Of a stretch of DNA of 64,000 nucleotides, positions 35,326 through 44,405 are shown one piece after another. Source of the DNA: Myxococcus guangdongensis (lineage in GTDB: Bacteria; Myxococcota; Myxococcia; Myxococcales; Myxococcaceae). Each line of letters starts with the position of its first letter. Positions within the stretch are counted from its first letter, which is position 1. The position numbers were made by a program, and so were the translations under genes. The notes below the pieces were generated by a model, which saw nothing but the letters and a program-made list of their open reading frames with translations, made no database searches and was not told the origin of the DNA. The stretch lies in contig NZ_JAJVKW010000014.1 in assembly GCF_024198255.1 (NCBI RefSeq), forward strand, positions 214,336 to 278,335. The letters are read 5' to 3'.

Positions 35326-36037
35326 ATGTCACATCCGTCGTCATCACGGCTGCACAATGTATTGGGTCTCACGTTGGGACTCCTGCTGACCGTGGGCTGT
35401 GGTCAGCAGGAGTCGGGTATCGAGCGCGGAGTTGAAGACAGTCAGACAGCGGCGATTTCGCGCATCCGGCCACGGGTCAAGCTCGCCGCGAACGCGAACC
35501 ACTCCCTGGCCATCCGCTCGAACGGGACGGTGTGGGCCTCGGGGAGGAACTTCGCGGGGGTGCTCGGCAGGGACGGCCTCAGCGGGAGCGCGACGCCCCT
35601 GGAGGTCCCCGGGCTGACGGGGGCCCTGTCCGTGGCGGCGGGCAGCACGTTCTCCATGGCGCTGCGTTCGGGCGGCACCGTGTGGACGTGGGGGGCAGGG
35701 CGTCTGGGGACAGCTGGGCTCGCCTGACGACCCCGCCGCGGGAGCCACCCGCGCGACGCCCGCGCAGGTGCCCGGCCTGGAAGGGGTCGTGGCCATCGCG
35801 GCGGGGAGCACGCATGCCCTCGCGCTGAAGGGCGACGGCACGACGGACTTCCTGGACGAGGCCATCCCGGTGCTGGGCATCACCAGCGGCGTGACGTCCC
35901 TCGCGGTGGGCGACAAGCACACGCTCGCCATCCATCCGGATGGGACGCTCTGGTCCTGGGGCAACAACTCCGACGGGCAGCTCGCCCGAGGGCAGGCCTT
36001 CGACACGCTCACGCCCGCGCCCTCCCTGCTGGACTGA
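35326..36037 (+). pseudogene. RCC1 lipoprotein, frameshifted and internally deleted
   Basis: The first frame (35326-35727) encodes a lipoprotein signal (LLTVGC) and about one and a half RCC1 units and then stops. The +1 frame continues the repeats without a gap (GQGVWGQLG, then to LLD at 36037). The shift is at a run of six G at 35690-35695; five G restore WTWGQGVWGQLG. Even when repaired only about four units remain, and unit 3 jumps from LALKGDGT to the end of another unit, an in-frame deletion. Alternatives are a sequencing error in the G-run or slippage during expression. Confidence 0.78.
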
Positions 36038-36152
36038 GCCCTCCACTTCCGCCACTGGAGGGCAATGTGTTGCGACAGCTGGATTTCATGGAATAGCGTG
36101 CAAAAACCAGCAATCCCCTGCTGGCCTCCACAGCGCACGCCAGGAGTCCCCC

Positions 36153-36443
36153 ATGCGAATCACCTCGTCTCTCTTCGCTGTCGTCGCGGCCCTCACGCTC
36201 TCCATCACCGGCTGCGGTGGCGGCGCGCCGGTCGAGCCCGAGCAGGCCCCCGCGTCGGAGACGGTCACCAGCGAGTCGCCCCGCTCCGAGGGCGAGGTCT
36301 CCGCGATGGCCATCTGCCCGCAGAAGTGGACCTGTAACCCCATGAGCAACTACTACGGCACGCTGGAGTCCTGCACCGCCGCGTGTGGCACCAACATCTG
36401 TTATCGCGACTTCGACTGCCGGGGCGCCTGCTTCTGTCCCTGA
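36153..36443 (+). CDS. Small Cys-rich lipoprotein
   Basis: A 96-residue lipoprotein (LSITGC lipobox). The last ~45 residues contain eight cysteines (pattern C-x5-C, C-x3-C, C-x5-C-x3-C-x1-C), suggesting a disulfide-bonded knot-like peptide on the cell surface. AGGAG precedes the ATG. A hairpin terminator follows. I do not recognise the family. Confidence 0.75.
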   Translation: MRITSSLFAVVAALTLSITGCGGGAPVEPEQAPASETVTSESPRSEGEVSAMAICPQKWTCNPMSNYYGTLESCTAACGTNICYRDFDCRGACFCP

Positions 36444-36876
36444 GGCCGTCTCGCACAACTGAAGCACGGGGCGGGAAACCCATCCGCCCCGTGTCTCACC
36501 GCGAGCCCTGTTGCATCCCCTCCGAAGCCGAGGGCACGGGCATCGGCGCCCCTTGGGGCCGCGTGTCCGGCGCGGTGGAGGCCCCGCCATTGGGGCGCAG
36601 CGCGTTCTGTCCCAGGCGCGAGAAGTTGATGGAGCTGCTCAGGAGGCGGTGCGGCGAGGGGTTCGAACCCGTCTGGCTTCAGCGCCGAGCCTTCGCGCGC
36701 GTGGGGATCCGCTCCCGCCGAAAAGATGTCATCGGATTGCGAAAACCCGCTTCGAGGTGCGACACGACGCGGGCCGCTCATGCCCGGAGTTCAACATCCG
36801 AGGCGCACGACACCTGAAGATTGCTTGAGCCCGCACCTGGATACCGTGAAGAAGACGGAAAACAAGGAGCGTGGCA
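36444..36876. other. 433-bp intergenic region
   Basis: Apart from the terminator at its left end I see no gene. A GGGTTCGAACCC palindrome at 36659-36670 looks like a tRNA T-loop, but the rest of a tRNA is absent. The right end carries the AAGGAG site of the next gene. Confidence 0.5.
36465..36493 (+). terminator. Terminator after the Cys-rich lipoprotein
   Basis: A perfect 10-bp stem (CACGGGGCGG at 36465-36474, CCGCCCCGTG at 36484-36493) with a 9-base loop lies 22 bp after the stop codon. The T-run is weak. Confidence 0.7.
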
Positions 36877-38973
36877 ATGACTCGTCGTCCGTCGCCCGTC
36901 GCAGCACGCCGCATCATCCTCGCCGCATGTCTCACCACCCTCGCCGCTTGTGAAGCCACTCCGGAGCCCGGCGGCTCGGAGCTCGAGTCGCAGTCCGCCG
37001 CGGTGACGGCGGGCACGCGGCTCATCAGCGCGCAGTCCGGCCGCTGCCTGGACGTGTCCCAGAACAGCCAGACGTCGGGCCAGGGCATCAACATCTACGA
37101 CTGCCACGGGCAGGGGAACCAGCGGTACCTGTTCACGCCCGAGGGCGAGCTGCGCGTGTTCGACGGCGCCTGGTGCGTGCAGCCGGCCACCGCCACCGCC
37201 GGAGCGCGCGCGGTCATCAGCGCCTGCACGGGCGCGGCGGGCCAGCGCTGGGTCCGCAACCCCAACGGCACGGTGGTCCACACCGCGACCTCGCTGTGCC
37301 TGGACGTGTCCGGCGCGGCCACGGCGAACAGCTCGCCGGTCGTCGTCTGGGATTGCAACGGCCAGACGAATCAGCAGTGGAACCTGCCAGCCGACACCCA
37401 GCCGCCCACCGTGCCCACGGGGCTGGTGGTGACGAACCTGACGTGCAACACGGCCACGCTCTCGTGGGCCGAGTCCACGGACAACCAGGGCATCGCCTTC
37501 TATGACGTCTATCATGACGGTCAGCTCATGAAGTCCGTCTCCGGCGCCGTCCTGTCCACCGGGCTGACGGTGGTCCCCGGCGCGACGTGGGGCCTGTATG
37601 TGAATGCGCGCGACGCCGCGGGCAACGTCTCGCAGGGCAGCGCCACGCTGAGCATCACCCCGCCGCCGTGCCAGGTGGACACCCAGGCGCCGAGCATCCC
37701 CACGGGCCTCACCGCCACCGCCACGGGCACCAGCGTCACGCTCAACTGGACCGCGTCCACGGACAACGTGGGCGTGAGCGCGTACGCGGTGTTCCGGGGT
37801 GGCGTGCAGGTGGCCACGGTGCCGGGCACCCCGCCCGCGACGACCTTCGTCGACAGCGGCCTGTCCGCGAACACCGCCTACGTCTACGCGGTGCTCGCCC
37901 GGGACGCGCAGGGCAACGCGTCCGCGAGGAGCACGACGGCGAGCGTGACGACGGGCCAGGCGTGCACCAACCCCGTCTGCTCCGTCACCCAGGTGGCCAC
38001 CGACACGGACATCCCGTGGGGCCTGGTGAACCTGCCGGACGGCACGGTGCTCTACGGACGCCGGGACGCGCAGGACATCATCCGGCTGGACCCGGTGACG
38101 GGGGTGAAGACGTCGGTGGGGACGGTGCCCAACGTGCAGAGCACCGACGGCGAGGGCGGGCTGATGGGCCTGGTGCTCTCCCCCACCTTCGCCACGGACC
38201 GCTGGCTGTATGTGATGCACACCTCCCCCACGGACAACCGCATCGTCCGGCTCAGGTACGAGAACGGGGCGCTGAACACGGCGTCGCTCCAGGTGCTGTT
38301 GCAGGGCATCGGCCGCAACAAGTTCCACAACGGCGGGCGGCTGCGCTTCGGGCCGGACGGCAAGCTCTACGCGGCCACCGGTGACGCGCAGAACGCGGCC
38401 TATGCGCAGGACATCAACAACCTGGCCGGCAAGGTGCTGCGGCTCAACGCGGACGGCACCGTCCCGTCCGACAACCCCTTCGGCAACTACGTGTGGAGTT
38501 ATGGCCACCGCAACCCGCAGGGGCTGGCGTTCGACTCGCAGGGGCGGCTGTGGGAGCAGGAGTTCGGCAACTCGGTGATGGACGAGACGAACCTCATCCA
38601 GCGCGGCGGCAACTACGGCTGGCCCAACTGCGAGGGCACGTCGTCCCAGGGCGGCTCGGGCTGCGCGACGCCCGGCTACATCGCGCCGAAGCAGACCTAC
38701 ACCACCGCGGCGGGCTCGTGCTCGGGCATCGCCGTGGTCCGCGACGTCCTCTACGTGGCCTGCGCCCGAGGCACCCGCCTCTACCGCGAGGTCATCAGCG
38801 GCACGGACCTGACGAACGTGCAGCAGTTCTTCGTCGGCACCTACGGCCGGCTGCGCACCGTGGAGCCCACCCTGGACGGCCACCTCTGGCTGACCACCAC
38901 CAACCAGGGTGACAAGGACAGCATCCCCAACAACAGCAACGAGCGCATCTTCCGCGTCGTGCTCGGACAGTAG
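36877..38973 (+). CDS. Secreted lectin - Fn3 - sugar dehydrogenase
   Basis: A 698-residue lipoprotein-like exported protein (LTTLAAC). Domains: a ricin B-type lectin (about 38-165; CLDVSQNSQTSGQGINIYDC and QQW motifs), two fibronectin type III domains (about 175-360), and a glucose/sorbosone dehydrogenase-like propeller (about 375-698; GLMGLVLSPTFATDRWLYV, NGGRLRFGPDGKLYAATGD, YGHRNPQGLAFD). The last family binds PQQ and oxidises sugars in the periplasm or outside. The lectin probably holds the enzyme on glycans. AAGGAG 7 bases upstream points to ATG 36877 rather than the GTG at 36871. Confidence 0.92.
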   Translation: MTRRPSPVAARRIILAACLTTLAACEATPEPGGSELESQSAAVTAGTRLISAQSGRCLDVSQNSQTSGQGINIYDCHGQGNQRYLFTPEGELRVFDGAWCVQPATATAGARAVISACTGAAGQRWVRNPNGTVVHTATSLCLDVSGAATANSSPVVVWDCNGQTNQQWNLPADTQPPTVPTGLVVTNLTCNTATLSWAESTDNQGIAFYDVYHDGQLMKSVSGAVLSTGLTVVPGATWGLYVNARDAAGNVSQGSATLSITPPPCQVDTQAPSIPTGLTATATGTSVTLNWTASTDNVGVSAYAVFRGGVQVATVPGTPPATTFVDSGLSANTAYVYAVLARDAQGNASARSTTASVTTGQACTNPVCSVTQVATDTDIPWGLVNLPDGTVLYGRRDAQDIIRLDPVTGVKTSVGTVPNVQSTDGEGGLMGLVLSPTFATDRWLYVMHTSPTDNRIVRLRYENGALNTASLQVLLQGIGRNKFHNGGRLRFGPDGKLYAATGDAQNAAYAQDINNLAGKVLRLNADGTVPSDNPFGNYVWSYGHRNPQGLAFDSQGRLWEQEFGNSVMDETNLIQRGGNYGWPNCEGTSSQGGSGCATPGYIAPKQTYTTAAGSCSGIAVVRDVLYVACARGTRLYREVISGTDLTNVQQFFVGTYGRLRTVEPTLDGHLWLTTTNQGDKDSIPNNSNERIFRVVLGQ

Positions 38974-39137
38974 CGAATCGCCGGCCCCTGTCTCCGGTGC
39001 GTCACGGACCGGAGACAGCGGCGGGTGCGCCTGGCACCCACCTTCATCCCCTGCGACTTCCGACGCCCAGCTGCGTTTGCAACACGGTGGCGAATTCCCC
39101 TCCCCCGTGCCGCCCCTCCTCGAAAGGTTCCTCTCTC

Positions 39138-40661
39138 ATGCGCTGGCATCCCCCGAGCCTCCTCGCCGCGGTCCTCTCGCTGGTCGGCTTCCCCGCCTGG
39201 GCGCAGACGACAAACGTCGCGCTCAACAAACCCTCGACGGCGTCCTCGATTCACCCCAACGGGTATCCGACGCAGTTCGCGAACGCGAAGGCCTTCAACG
39301 GCATCCTGAACACGGAGGACCGGTGGGCCGGAGCCTCGGTGCCCTCGGCGACGACGCCCGAGTGGATCGAGGTGGACCTGCAGGCCGTGCACCGCCTCGA
39401 GGGCATCACGCTGTACTCGGGCCGCGACAACACCGTGGGCCAGCAGATGCTCGACTTCGACTTCCAGCACCGCCTGGCGGCCACCGCCGCCTTCGAGCCG
39501 GTGCCGGGTGGAGCCATCACCAACAACACCCAGCCCACCTGGACGCTCCAGTTGGCGCAGCCCCTGGAGACGCGCTACGTGCGCCTGTCGTGCAAGCGCG
39601 CGTCGGCCGACGGCCTGTGCCGGGTGCGGGAGCTGGAGCTGAGGGGCGTGCGGCTGGCCAACCAGCCTCCCACGGCGTTCGCGGGGAACGACACGGCCAT
39701 CGTGCAGCCGGCCAGCTCCGTCCAGCTCCAGGGCACGGCGGGCGACACGGACGGAACCATCGCCTCCTACCAGTGGCAGCAGGCCTTCGGTCCGACGACG
39801 GCCACGCTGACGGGGGCGACGACGCGGACGGCGACGGCGAGCAACCTGACGCCGGGCACGTACATCTTCCGGTTCACCGCCACGGACAACGGCGGCGCCT
39901 CGGTGTCGGACACGGTGAGCGTCAAGGTGCACGCGGGCACGCAGCCGGCGGACGCGCGCGCGGGGAAGATTCACGTGTGGTCGCGCGGCGGGACGTATGA
40001 CACGGCGGTGTTCCTGCCCCTCGAGTACGGCGCGGACCCGCTGAAGAAGTACCCGCTGGTCCTGTCGCTGCATGGCCGGGGCGGCACGACGCTCAGCTCG
40101 GACCACACGACGGTGCTCTCGCAGCCGGAGGGCTTCATCCGGCAGCTCATCCCGGGCAAGGCGCTGGTCACCACGTACCCGGCCGTGGTCATCGCGCCGC
40201 ACGCGCCGCGCATCGGCGCGACGCCGCCGTATGACACGTACTGGAACGTGGACCTCACGCACGCGCTGGTGCTGGAGGCCATCACCCGCTTCAACATCGA
40301 CCCGGACCGCGTGACGATGACAGGCCTGTCCTTCGGCGGGGCGGGGGTGAACGACCAGCTGCTCAAGTACCGGAGCACCTATGCGGGCGGGATGCCGCTG
40401 GCGTACACGTCGCCGGTGGCCAATCCGCTGTGCAGCATCGCGGACTTCCCGCTGTGGGCCTCGGGCAACTCGGGCGACGGGACGTTCAACGCGTGGAAGT
40501 GGACCAACCCCACCGACGGCGTGCTGATGCAGCTGCGCCAGTGCCCGAACTACACCGGGGAGATTCAAGTCACGGTGACGCCGGGCACCACCCACAGTGG
40601 CTGGGATGAGTTCTGGAGCCGCCCGGAAGCCCAGACGTGGCTCGTGAGCCAGGTGCGCTGA
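39138..40661 (+). CDS. Secreted discoidin - PKD - esterase
   Basis: A 507-residue exported protein (signal peptide ending in AWA near residue 21). Domains: F5/8 type C discoidin (about 22-170; ends in RVRELELRGV), a PKD/REJ-like domain (about 175-265) and an alpha/beta hydrolase (about 270-507) of the PHB depolymerase/esterase type. Ser398 in GLSFGGAG is the predicted nucleophile, SLHGRGG the oxyanion segment, and the His is probably in HSGWDE. The same three-part plan as the gene at 17980 shows a duplicated family with different glycan binding. Confidence 0.9.
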   Translation: MRWHPPSLLAAVLSLVGFPAWAQTTNVALNKPSTASSIHPNGYPTQFANAKAFNGILNTEDRWAGASVPSATTPEWIEVDLQAVHRLEGITLYSGRDNTVGQQMLDFDFQHRLAATAAFEPVPGGAITNNTQPTWTLQLAQPLETRYVRLSCKRASADGLCRVRELELRGVRLANQPPTAFAGNDTAIVQPASSVQLQGTAGDTDGTIASYQWQQAFGPTTATLTGATTRTATASNLTPGTYIFRFTATDNGGASVSDTVSVKVHAGTQPADARAGKIHVWSRGGTYDTAVFLPLEYGADPLKKYPLVLSLHGRGGTTLSSDHTTVLSQPEGFIRQLIPGKALVTTYPAVVIAPHAPRIGATPPYDTYWNVDLTHALVLEAITRFNIDPDRVTMTGLSFGGAGVNDQLLKYRSTYAGGMPLAYTSPVANPLCSIADFPLWASGNSGDGTFNAWKWTNPTDGVLMQLRQCPNYTGEIQVTVTPGTTHSGWDEFWSRPEAQTWLVSQVR

Positions 40662-40666
40662 AGCCC

Positions 40667-40700
40667 CGGGCCCGTGCGTCCCCATGGACACACGGGCCCG
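40667..40700 (+). terminator. Terminator after the discoidin esterase
   Basis: A perfect 10-bp stem (CGGGCCCGTG at 40667-40676, CACGGGCCCG at 40691-40700) with a 14-base loop starts 6 bp after the stop codon of the esterase gene. Confidence 0.75.
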
Positions 40701-40788
40701 CGTGCCCTCCCACCTGGAGCGTGTCCCGGGGCATCGACTGCGCTCGAGAGGTTCTCCTTGCCGAGAACAGTCAATGGAGGGGCACCCT

Positions 40789-41065
40789 GCAAGCGAAGCG
40801 AGGCATTGCTGTCTGGCGGTGCCTGATGGGGCTCGTCGCGAGCTGCGGAGCCGACACGTCGGCGGATGCGCAATCGTTGTCATCCACCCAGGAGGAGGCC
40901 CTGGCTCCGCCCTGCATCAACTCCTTCTTCATCGGCGACGACACCGACGCGAAGAATTTGGTCTGGGCTGGCGCTGATGACTGCGACCGCGGGGAGACTC
41001 GCAGACGGGCGGGGACGCAGACCCCGTATTCCATCGTCCACGAACTGCCCACGCCCTGCCCCTGA
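40789..41065 (+). pseudogene. Possible small lipoprotein, start unclear
   Basis: The reading frame ending at 41065 contains a short hydrophobic segment and a lipobox-like LVASC followed by GADTSADAQS, typical of a small lipoprotein. No good ATG/GTG with a ribosome binding site precedes it in frame; an ATG behind the sequence TCA at about 40771 is in another frame. It may be a gene broken near its start or a rare CTG start. The middle has a few cysteines. The function is unknown. Confidence 0.3.
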
Positions 41066-41122
41066 TGCACTTCGATGGAGCCACCGGATCCGCTTCGGTG
41101 GCGCCATCCACGCGGCGCCTGA

Positions 41123-43102
41123 CTAGACCCGGACGGCGCCAGTCTTTCTCAGCAGCTCGAACAGCTTCTCCCGGTCCAGCGCATTGCCCTTGAAGGTCTG
41201 CGGCACGAACACCTTCTTGAGCGCCGCGTCCGAGGCATCGAACCCACCATTCTCGTAGTGGTGCTCCGCCTTCACCTTCGCCTGCACGTCGTGGTCGTCG
41301 GCGATGACCACCCCGGCCTTCAACACGCCGCCGACCCGGAGCGAGGCGTCGTTGCCGTGGCCCCAGACGACCTGGGCCTCCACGTCCTTGCCGACGATGA
41401 CCTCTCCATCCGTGTCCAACCCGCTGACGCGCAGCGTGCCGCCTACCGCGAGCAGCCCCTCCATCCCCGCGTTGCGCAGCACCCCGTTCACCGTCAGGTC
41501 TCCCGTCACCAACAGGGGCCCGTCGAGGAGCACGTCACCCTTCACCACCAGGTCCCCCCGGACGAAGCGCGGCGCCTTCTTGAAGGCCGGGGTCTTCTCC
41601 TCGGCGGGGAGCACGTCCCGCGCGAGCTCCACCACGGCCATGACCGTCCACGGGAGCGCTCCCTGGAGCGAGGCCGCGAGCGGGTCCCAGGACGTGGCCC
41701 CCTGCAGCTCGAGCCCCTTCAGGACCTGCTCGACCGCGTCCACGTCCTTGTCCTCGTAGTACCAGGACGCGAGCACCGCCTTGCGCCGGCGCGCCAGCTC
41801 CTCCAGCAGGGGACGCACGTCCAGGGCGCCCGCCTTGCCCTTGGGCGGCTTCGCTCCCAGCAACTGCGCGAGGGCCGCGTGATTGTGCTCCAGCGCCTCC
41901 TGCACGGGCGTCTGTTTGCTGGAGTTCTTCAGCGTGACGTCCGCGCCGGCCGCGAGCAGGACCTGGATGACGGGCCCGCGCTCCTTGAAGCGCGCGTGCT
42001 GGTGCAGCGGCGTCCAGCCCTTGCCCGCGTTGGGGTTGGCCCCCGCGTCGATGAGCGCTTGGGCCACCTCCGCCGTCCGGGCCTCGAAGAGCGCGGTGCG
42101 CCCCGAGTCGTCGAGCGCATCCACGGGGACGCCTCCCTTCGCGAGCGGGGCGATGCAGGACACGCTGCCGTGCTCGGCGGCGACATGGAGGGGCGTGGAC
42201 GTGTCTCCGTCGACAGCGTCCGTGGGGACCCCCCATCGCAGCAACTCCTTCACCAGCCCAGCGTCATCCACCATCGCGGCGAGGTGGAGCACGCCGTGCT
42301 CGCTGAAGTCCTTCGCGGACAAGTCCGCGCCCAGCGCGACGAGCGCCAGCACCCGGCCCGTGCGGCTGTTCCCCTCGTAGCCCGGGCCGAAGAACGGCTT
42401 GGCATCGAGCCCCGCCGCCAGCAGCAATCCCTTGTCGAGCGCCTTGTCCTTCTTCTTCGCGGGCTTCTGCTTGCGCAACCACGCGTGGAAGCCCTCATCG
42501 GAGAAGGCGCCCTCCAGGCCCTGGAAGTTGAGCGGGTCGTCGTCGTGCGTCACGCCCTGGGCGCACATGCCGGGGTGCTCCTCCAGCAGGGAGAGCAGCT
42601 CGCGGTAGCCCTGCTCCTTCTTGCCCTGGGTGAGCGAGCGCCAGGCCTGGAGCCCGCGGCGTCCACGCTGATGGTCCGGCAGGGGCCGCAGGCGCTCGGC
42701 CTCGTCGAGCGCGGACTCCACCTCGTCGAGCTGGGCCACGGTCGGCGTGCCGCGCACGAGGTCCTCGGCCCACTGACTCAAGGCCAACGCGCGGGCCTTC
42801 TGCGCGAGCGTCAGCTTGCCACCGGCCTTCGTGCCTCGCGTCAACGCGAGGATGCGGTCACGCAGCCCCCAGTGCTCGGCTTTCACCTCGCGCGCCCAGC
42901 GATGGGGCTCCACGCGCCGGGTCGAGTCCAGCGACCAGCTCAAGGAGTGGAGCGCCAGCAGGTGCTCGGGGTCGGCCGCCACCACCTGACGCAGCAGGAC
43001 CATCGCGGGCTCGAGCTGCGGCGGCATCTCGTCCAGCAGCGCATCCGCCTTCGTCATCAGCGCAGCGACATCCACCTTCTTCGGTTCCCGGGCACGCGAC
43101 AT
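41123..43102 (-). CDS. Ankyrin-repeat protein with bactofilin-like C-terminal repeat domain
   Basis: A 659-residue cytoplasmic protein without a signal peptide. The first ~240 residues are helical and unknown, about 250-415 contain ankyrin repeats (TPLHVAAEHGSV, TPLHQHA), and about 510-625 form short strands with VxGDLxVxG periodicity, as in bactofilin/polymer-forming beta-solenoids. The solenoid is clearly homologous to that of the protein at 44367 (EHHY versus THHF, ALKKVFV versus ALRAIFV). The ankyrins may bind a partner while the solenoid may self-assemble. It is divergent from another ankyrin gene. Confidence 0.88.
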   Translation of the reverse strand: MSRAREPKKVDVAALMTKADALLDEMPPQLEPAMVLLRQVVAADPEHLLALHSLSWSLDSTRRVEPHRWAREVKAEHWGLRDRILALTRGTKAGGKLTLAQKARALALSQWAEDLVRGTPTVAQLDEVESALDEAERLRPLPDHQRGRRGLQAWRSLTQGKKEQGYRELLSLLEEHPGMCAQGVTHDDDPLNFQGLEGAFSDEGFHAWLRKQKPAKKKDKALDKGLLLAAGLDAKPFFGPGYEGNSRTGRVLALVALGADLSAKDFSEHGVLHLAAMVDDAGLVKELLRWGVPTDAVDGDTSTPLHVAAEHGSVSCIAPLAKGGVPVDALDDSGRTALFEARTAEVAQALIDAGANPNAGKGWTPLHQHARFKERGPVIQVLLAAGADVTLKNSSKQTPVQEALEHNHAALAQLLGAKPPKGKAGALDVRPLLEELARRRKAVLASWYYEDKDVDAVEQVLKGLELQGATSWDPLAASLQGALPWTVMAVVELARDVLPAEEKTPAFKKAPRFVRGDLVVKGDVLLDGPLLVTGDLTVNGVLRNAGMEGLLAVGGTLRVSGLDTDGEVIVGKDVEAQVVWGHGNDASLRVGGVLKAGVVIADDHDVQAKVKAEHHYENGGFDASDAALKKVFVPQTFKGNALDREKLFELLRKTGAVRV

Positions 43103-43199
43103 GGCTCCGAAAACTGCCACGTCCCCGAGAGGCGCGCGCGGAAATCGCACCGGGCCTGGACACCATCGCCCTCCGAGAATTCTCCGGGTTCGAGACGGG

Positions 43200-44405
43200 A
43201 TGGAAAGCACGAGCAACGGGCGTCAAGACAACTACGCTGCGGGTGTGAACCCCACCCTCCCTGAAAACCTGTTCGCGGCCATCGAGCAATGCAACGTCAT
43301 CGCGGTGGAGGACCTGCTGGCGAAGGGCGCCGACCCCGACGAGGTCGACCTCCACGCGTATCAGGCCACGCCGCTGTCGCATGCGTGCAGTCACGGCGAC
43401 GAGGCGAGCGTGCGGGTGTTGCTCGAGGCCAAGGCCTCCCCGGATTCAGCGGCCTTCGCGCCACCGCTGGTCGCGGCCACGGAGCACGGCTTCGCGAACC
43501 TGGTGACCTTGCTGGTGAAGGCTGGCGCGAACGTGAACGCGGCGGATGAGAGCGGCGCCAGCGCGCTGTGGATGGCCGCGGCGCATGGCTTCACCGACAT
43601 CGCGCGAATCCTGGTGGAGGTGGGAGCGAACCGCGAGCAGGCGGACAGCGACGGCAAGCTGCCCGCCATCGTCGCGCTGGAGAACGGACATGCCGCGCTG
43701 TCGGGCTACCTGAACGCTCCGGACAAGTACCCGGCCACACATTCCCTGTGGCGAGGCAGCAAGAAGCGCGCGAAGCAGGCGGCGGAGGCTCGGCGCACGC
43801 AGGTCATCGACAAGGCGATGGGCAAGGACGCCCTTGGCGCTGCGTCGACGGAGCCCGAGTGGACGTTCTCCGGCGGCATCGCGCACGGGCCCCATGCCAC
43901 CCAGGATTTCGTCTCGGTGGCCGCCTCCGGAAACCTCGAGTTGGTGGGGCGGATGCTGGACGCTGGGCTCTCACCCGACTGGACGATGAGCCAGGGCACG
44001 CCGACGGCCCTGATGCAGGCCGCGAACAGCGGCGAACTGGCCGTGGTGGACCTGTTGCTCGCGCGTGGCGCCCAGGTGAATCACCGCACGGACAAGGGGC
44101 TCACCGCGCTGCACATGGCGCTGTACAAGCCCTCGGCGCGCGTGCACGGCCCCATCCTTCGCAGCCTGCTGACGGCGGGCGCCGACGTGAATCAGGCCGA
44201 TGGCGACGGGCAACGGCCACTGCAGCGCGCGCTGGGCCATGCGGTGCCGGCGCTGGTGAAGATGTTGCTCGAAGCGGGTGCGGACCCGTTCATCCGCGAC
44301 CGCGCGGGACGCATGCCCGCCGACTGGGCACCCACCGGCGGCAAGCACGCCGAGGCCCTCCGTGAGCTATTGGAGTCGGCGCGACAGGGACGCACCGCCG
44401 ACTGA
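43200..44405 (+). CDS. Ankyrin-repeat protein
   Basis: A 401-residue protein made mostly of ankyrin repeats in two blocks: residues about 18-175 and 240-390, linked by a basic segment. Clear repeats include HACSHGDEASVRVLLEAKA, TALHMALYKPSA and RPLQRALGHAVP. No catalytic domain, so it is probably a binding protein. The start at 43200 is tentative; a GTG at 43245 is an alternative. Its 3' end overlaps that of the opposing ankyrin gene by 39 bp. Confidence 0.85.
   Translation: MESTSNGRQDNYAAGVNPTLPENLFAAIEQCNVIAVEDLLAKGADPDEVDLHAYQATPLSHACSHGDEASVRVLLEAKASPDSAAFAPPLVAATEHGFANLVTLLVKAGANVNAADESGASALWMAAAHGFTDIARILVEVGANREQADSDGKLPAIVALENGHAALSGYLNAPDKYPATHSLWRGSKKRAKQAAEARRTQVIDKAMGKDALGAASTEPEWTFSGGIAHGPHATQDFVSVAASGNLELVGRMLDAGLSPDWTMSQGTPTALMQAANSGELAVVDLLLARGAQVNHRTDKGLTALHMALYKPSARVHGPILRSLLTAGADVNQADGDGQRPLQRALGHAVPALVKMLLEAGADPFIRDRAGRMPADWAPTGGKHAEALRELLESARQGRTAD

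Noticed and set aside
36659..36670. tRNA-like T-loop palindrome GGGTTCGAACCC
   Set aside because: Pairing on either strand breaks after two or three base pairs, and no D-arm, anticodon arm or acceptor stem can be built around it.
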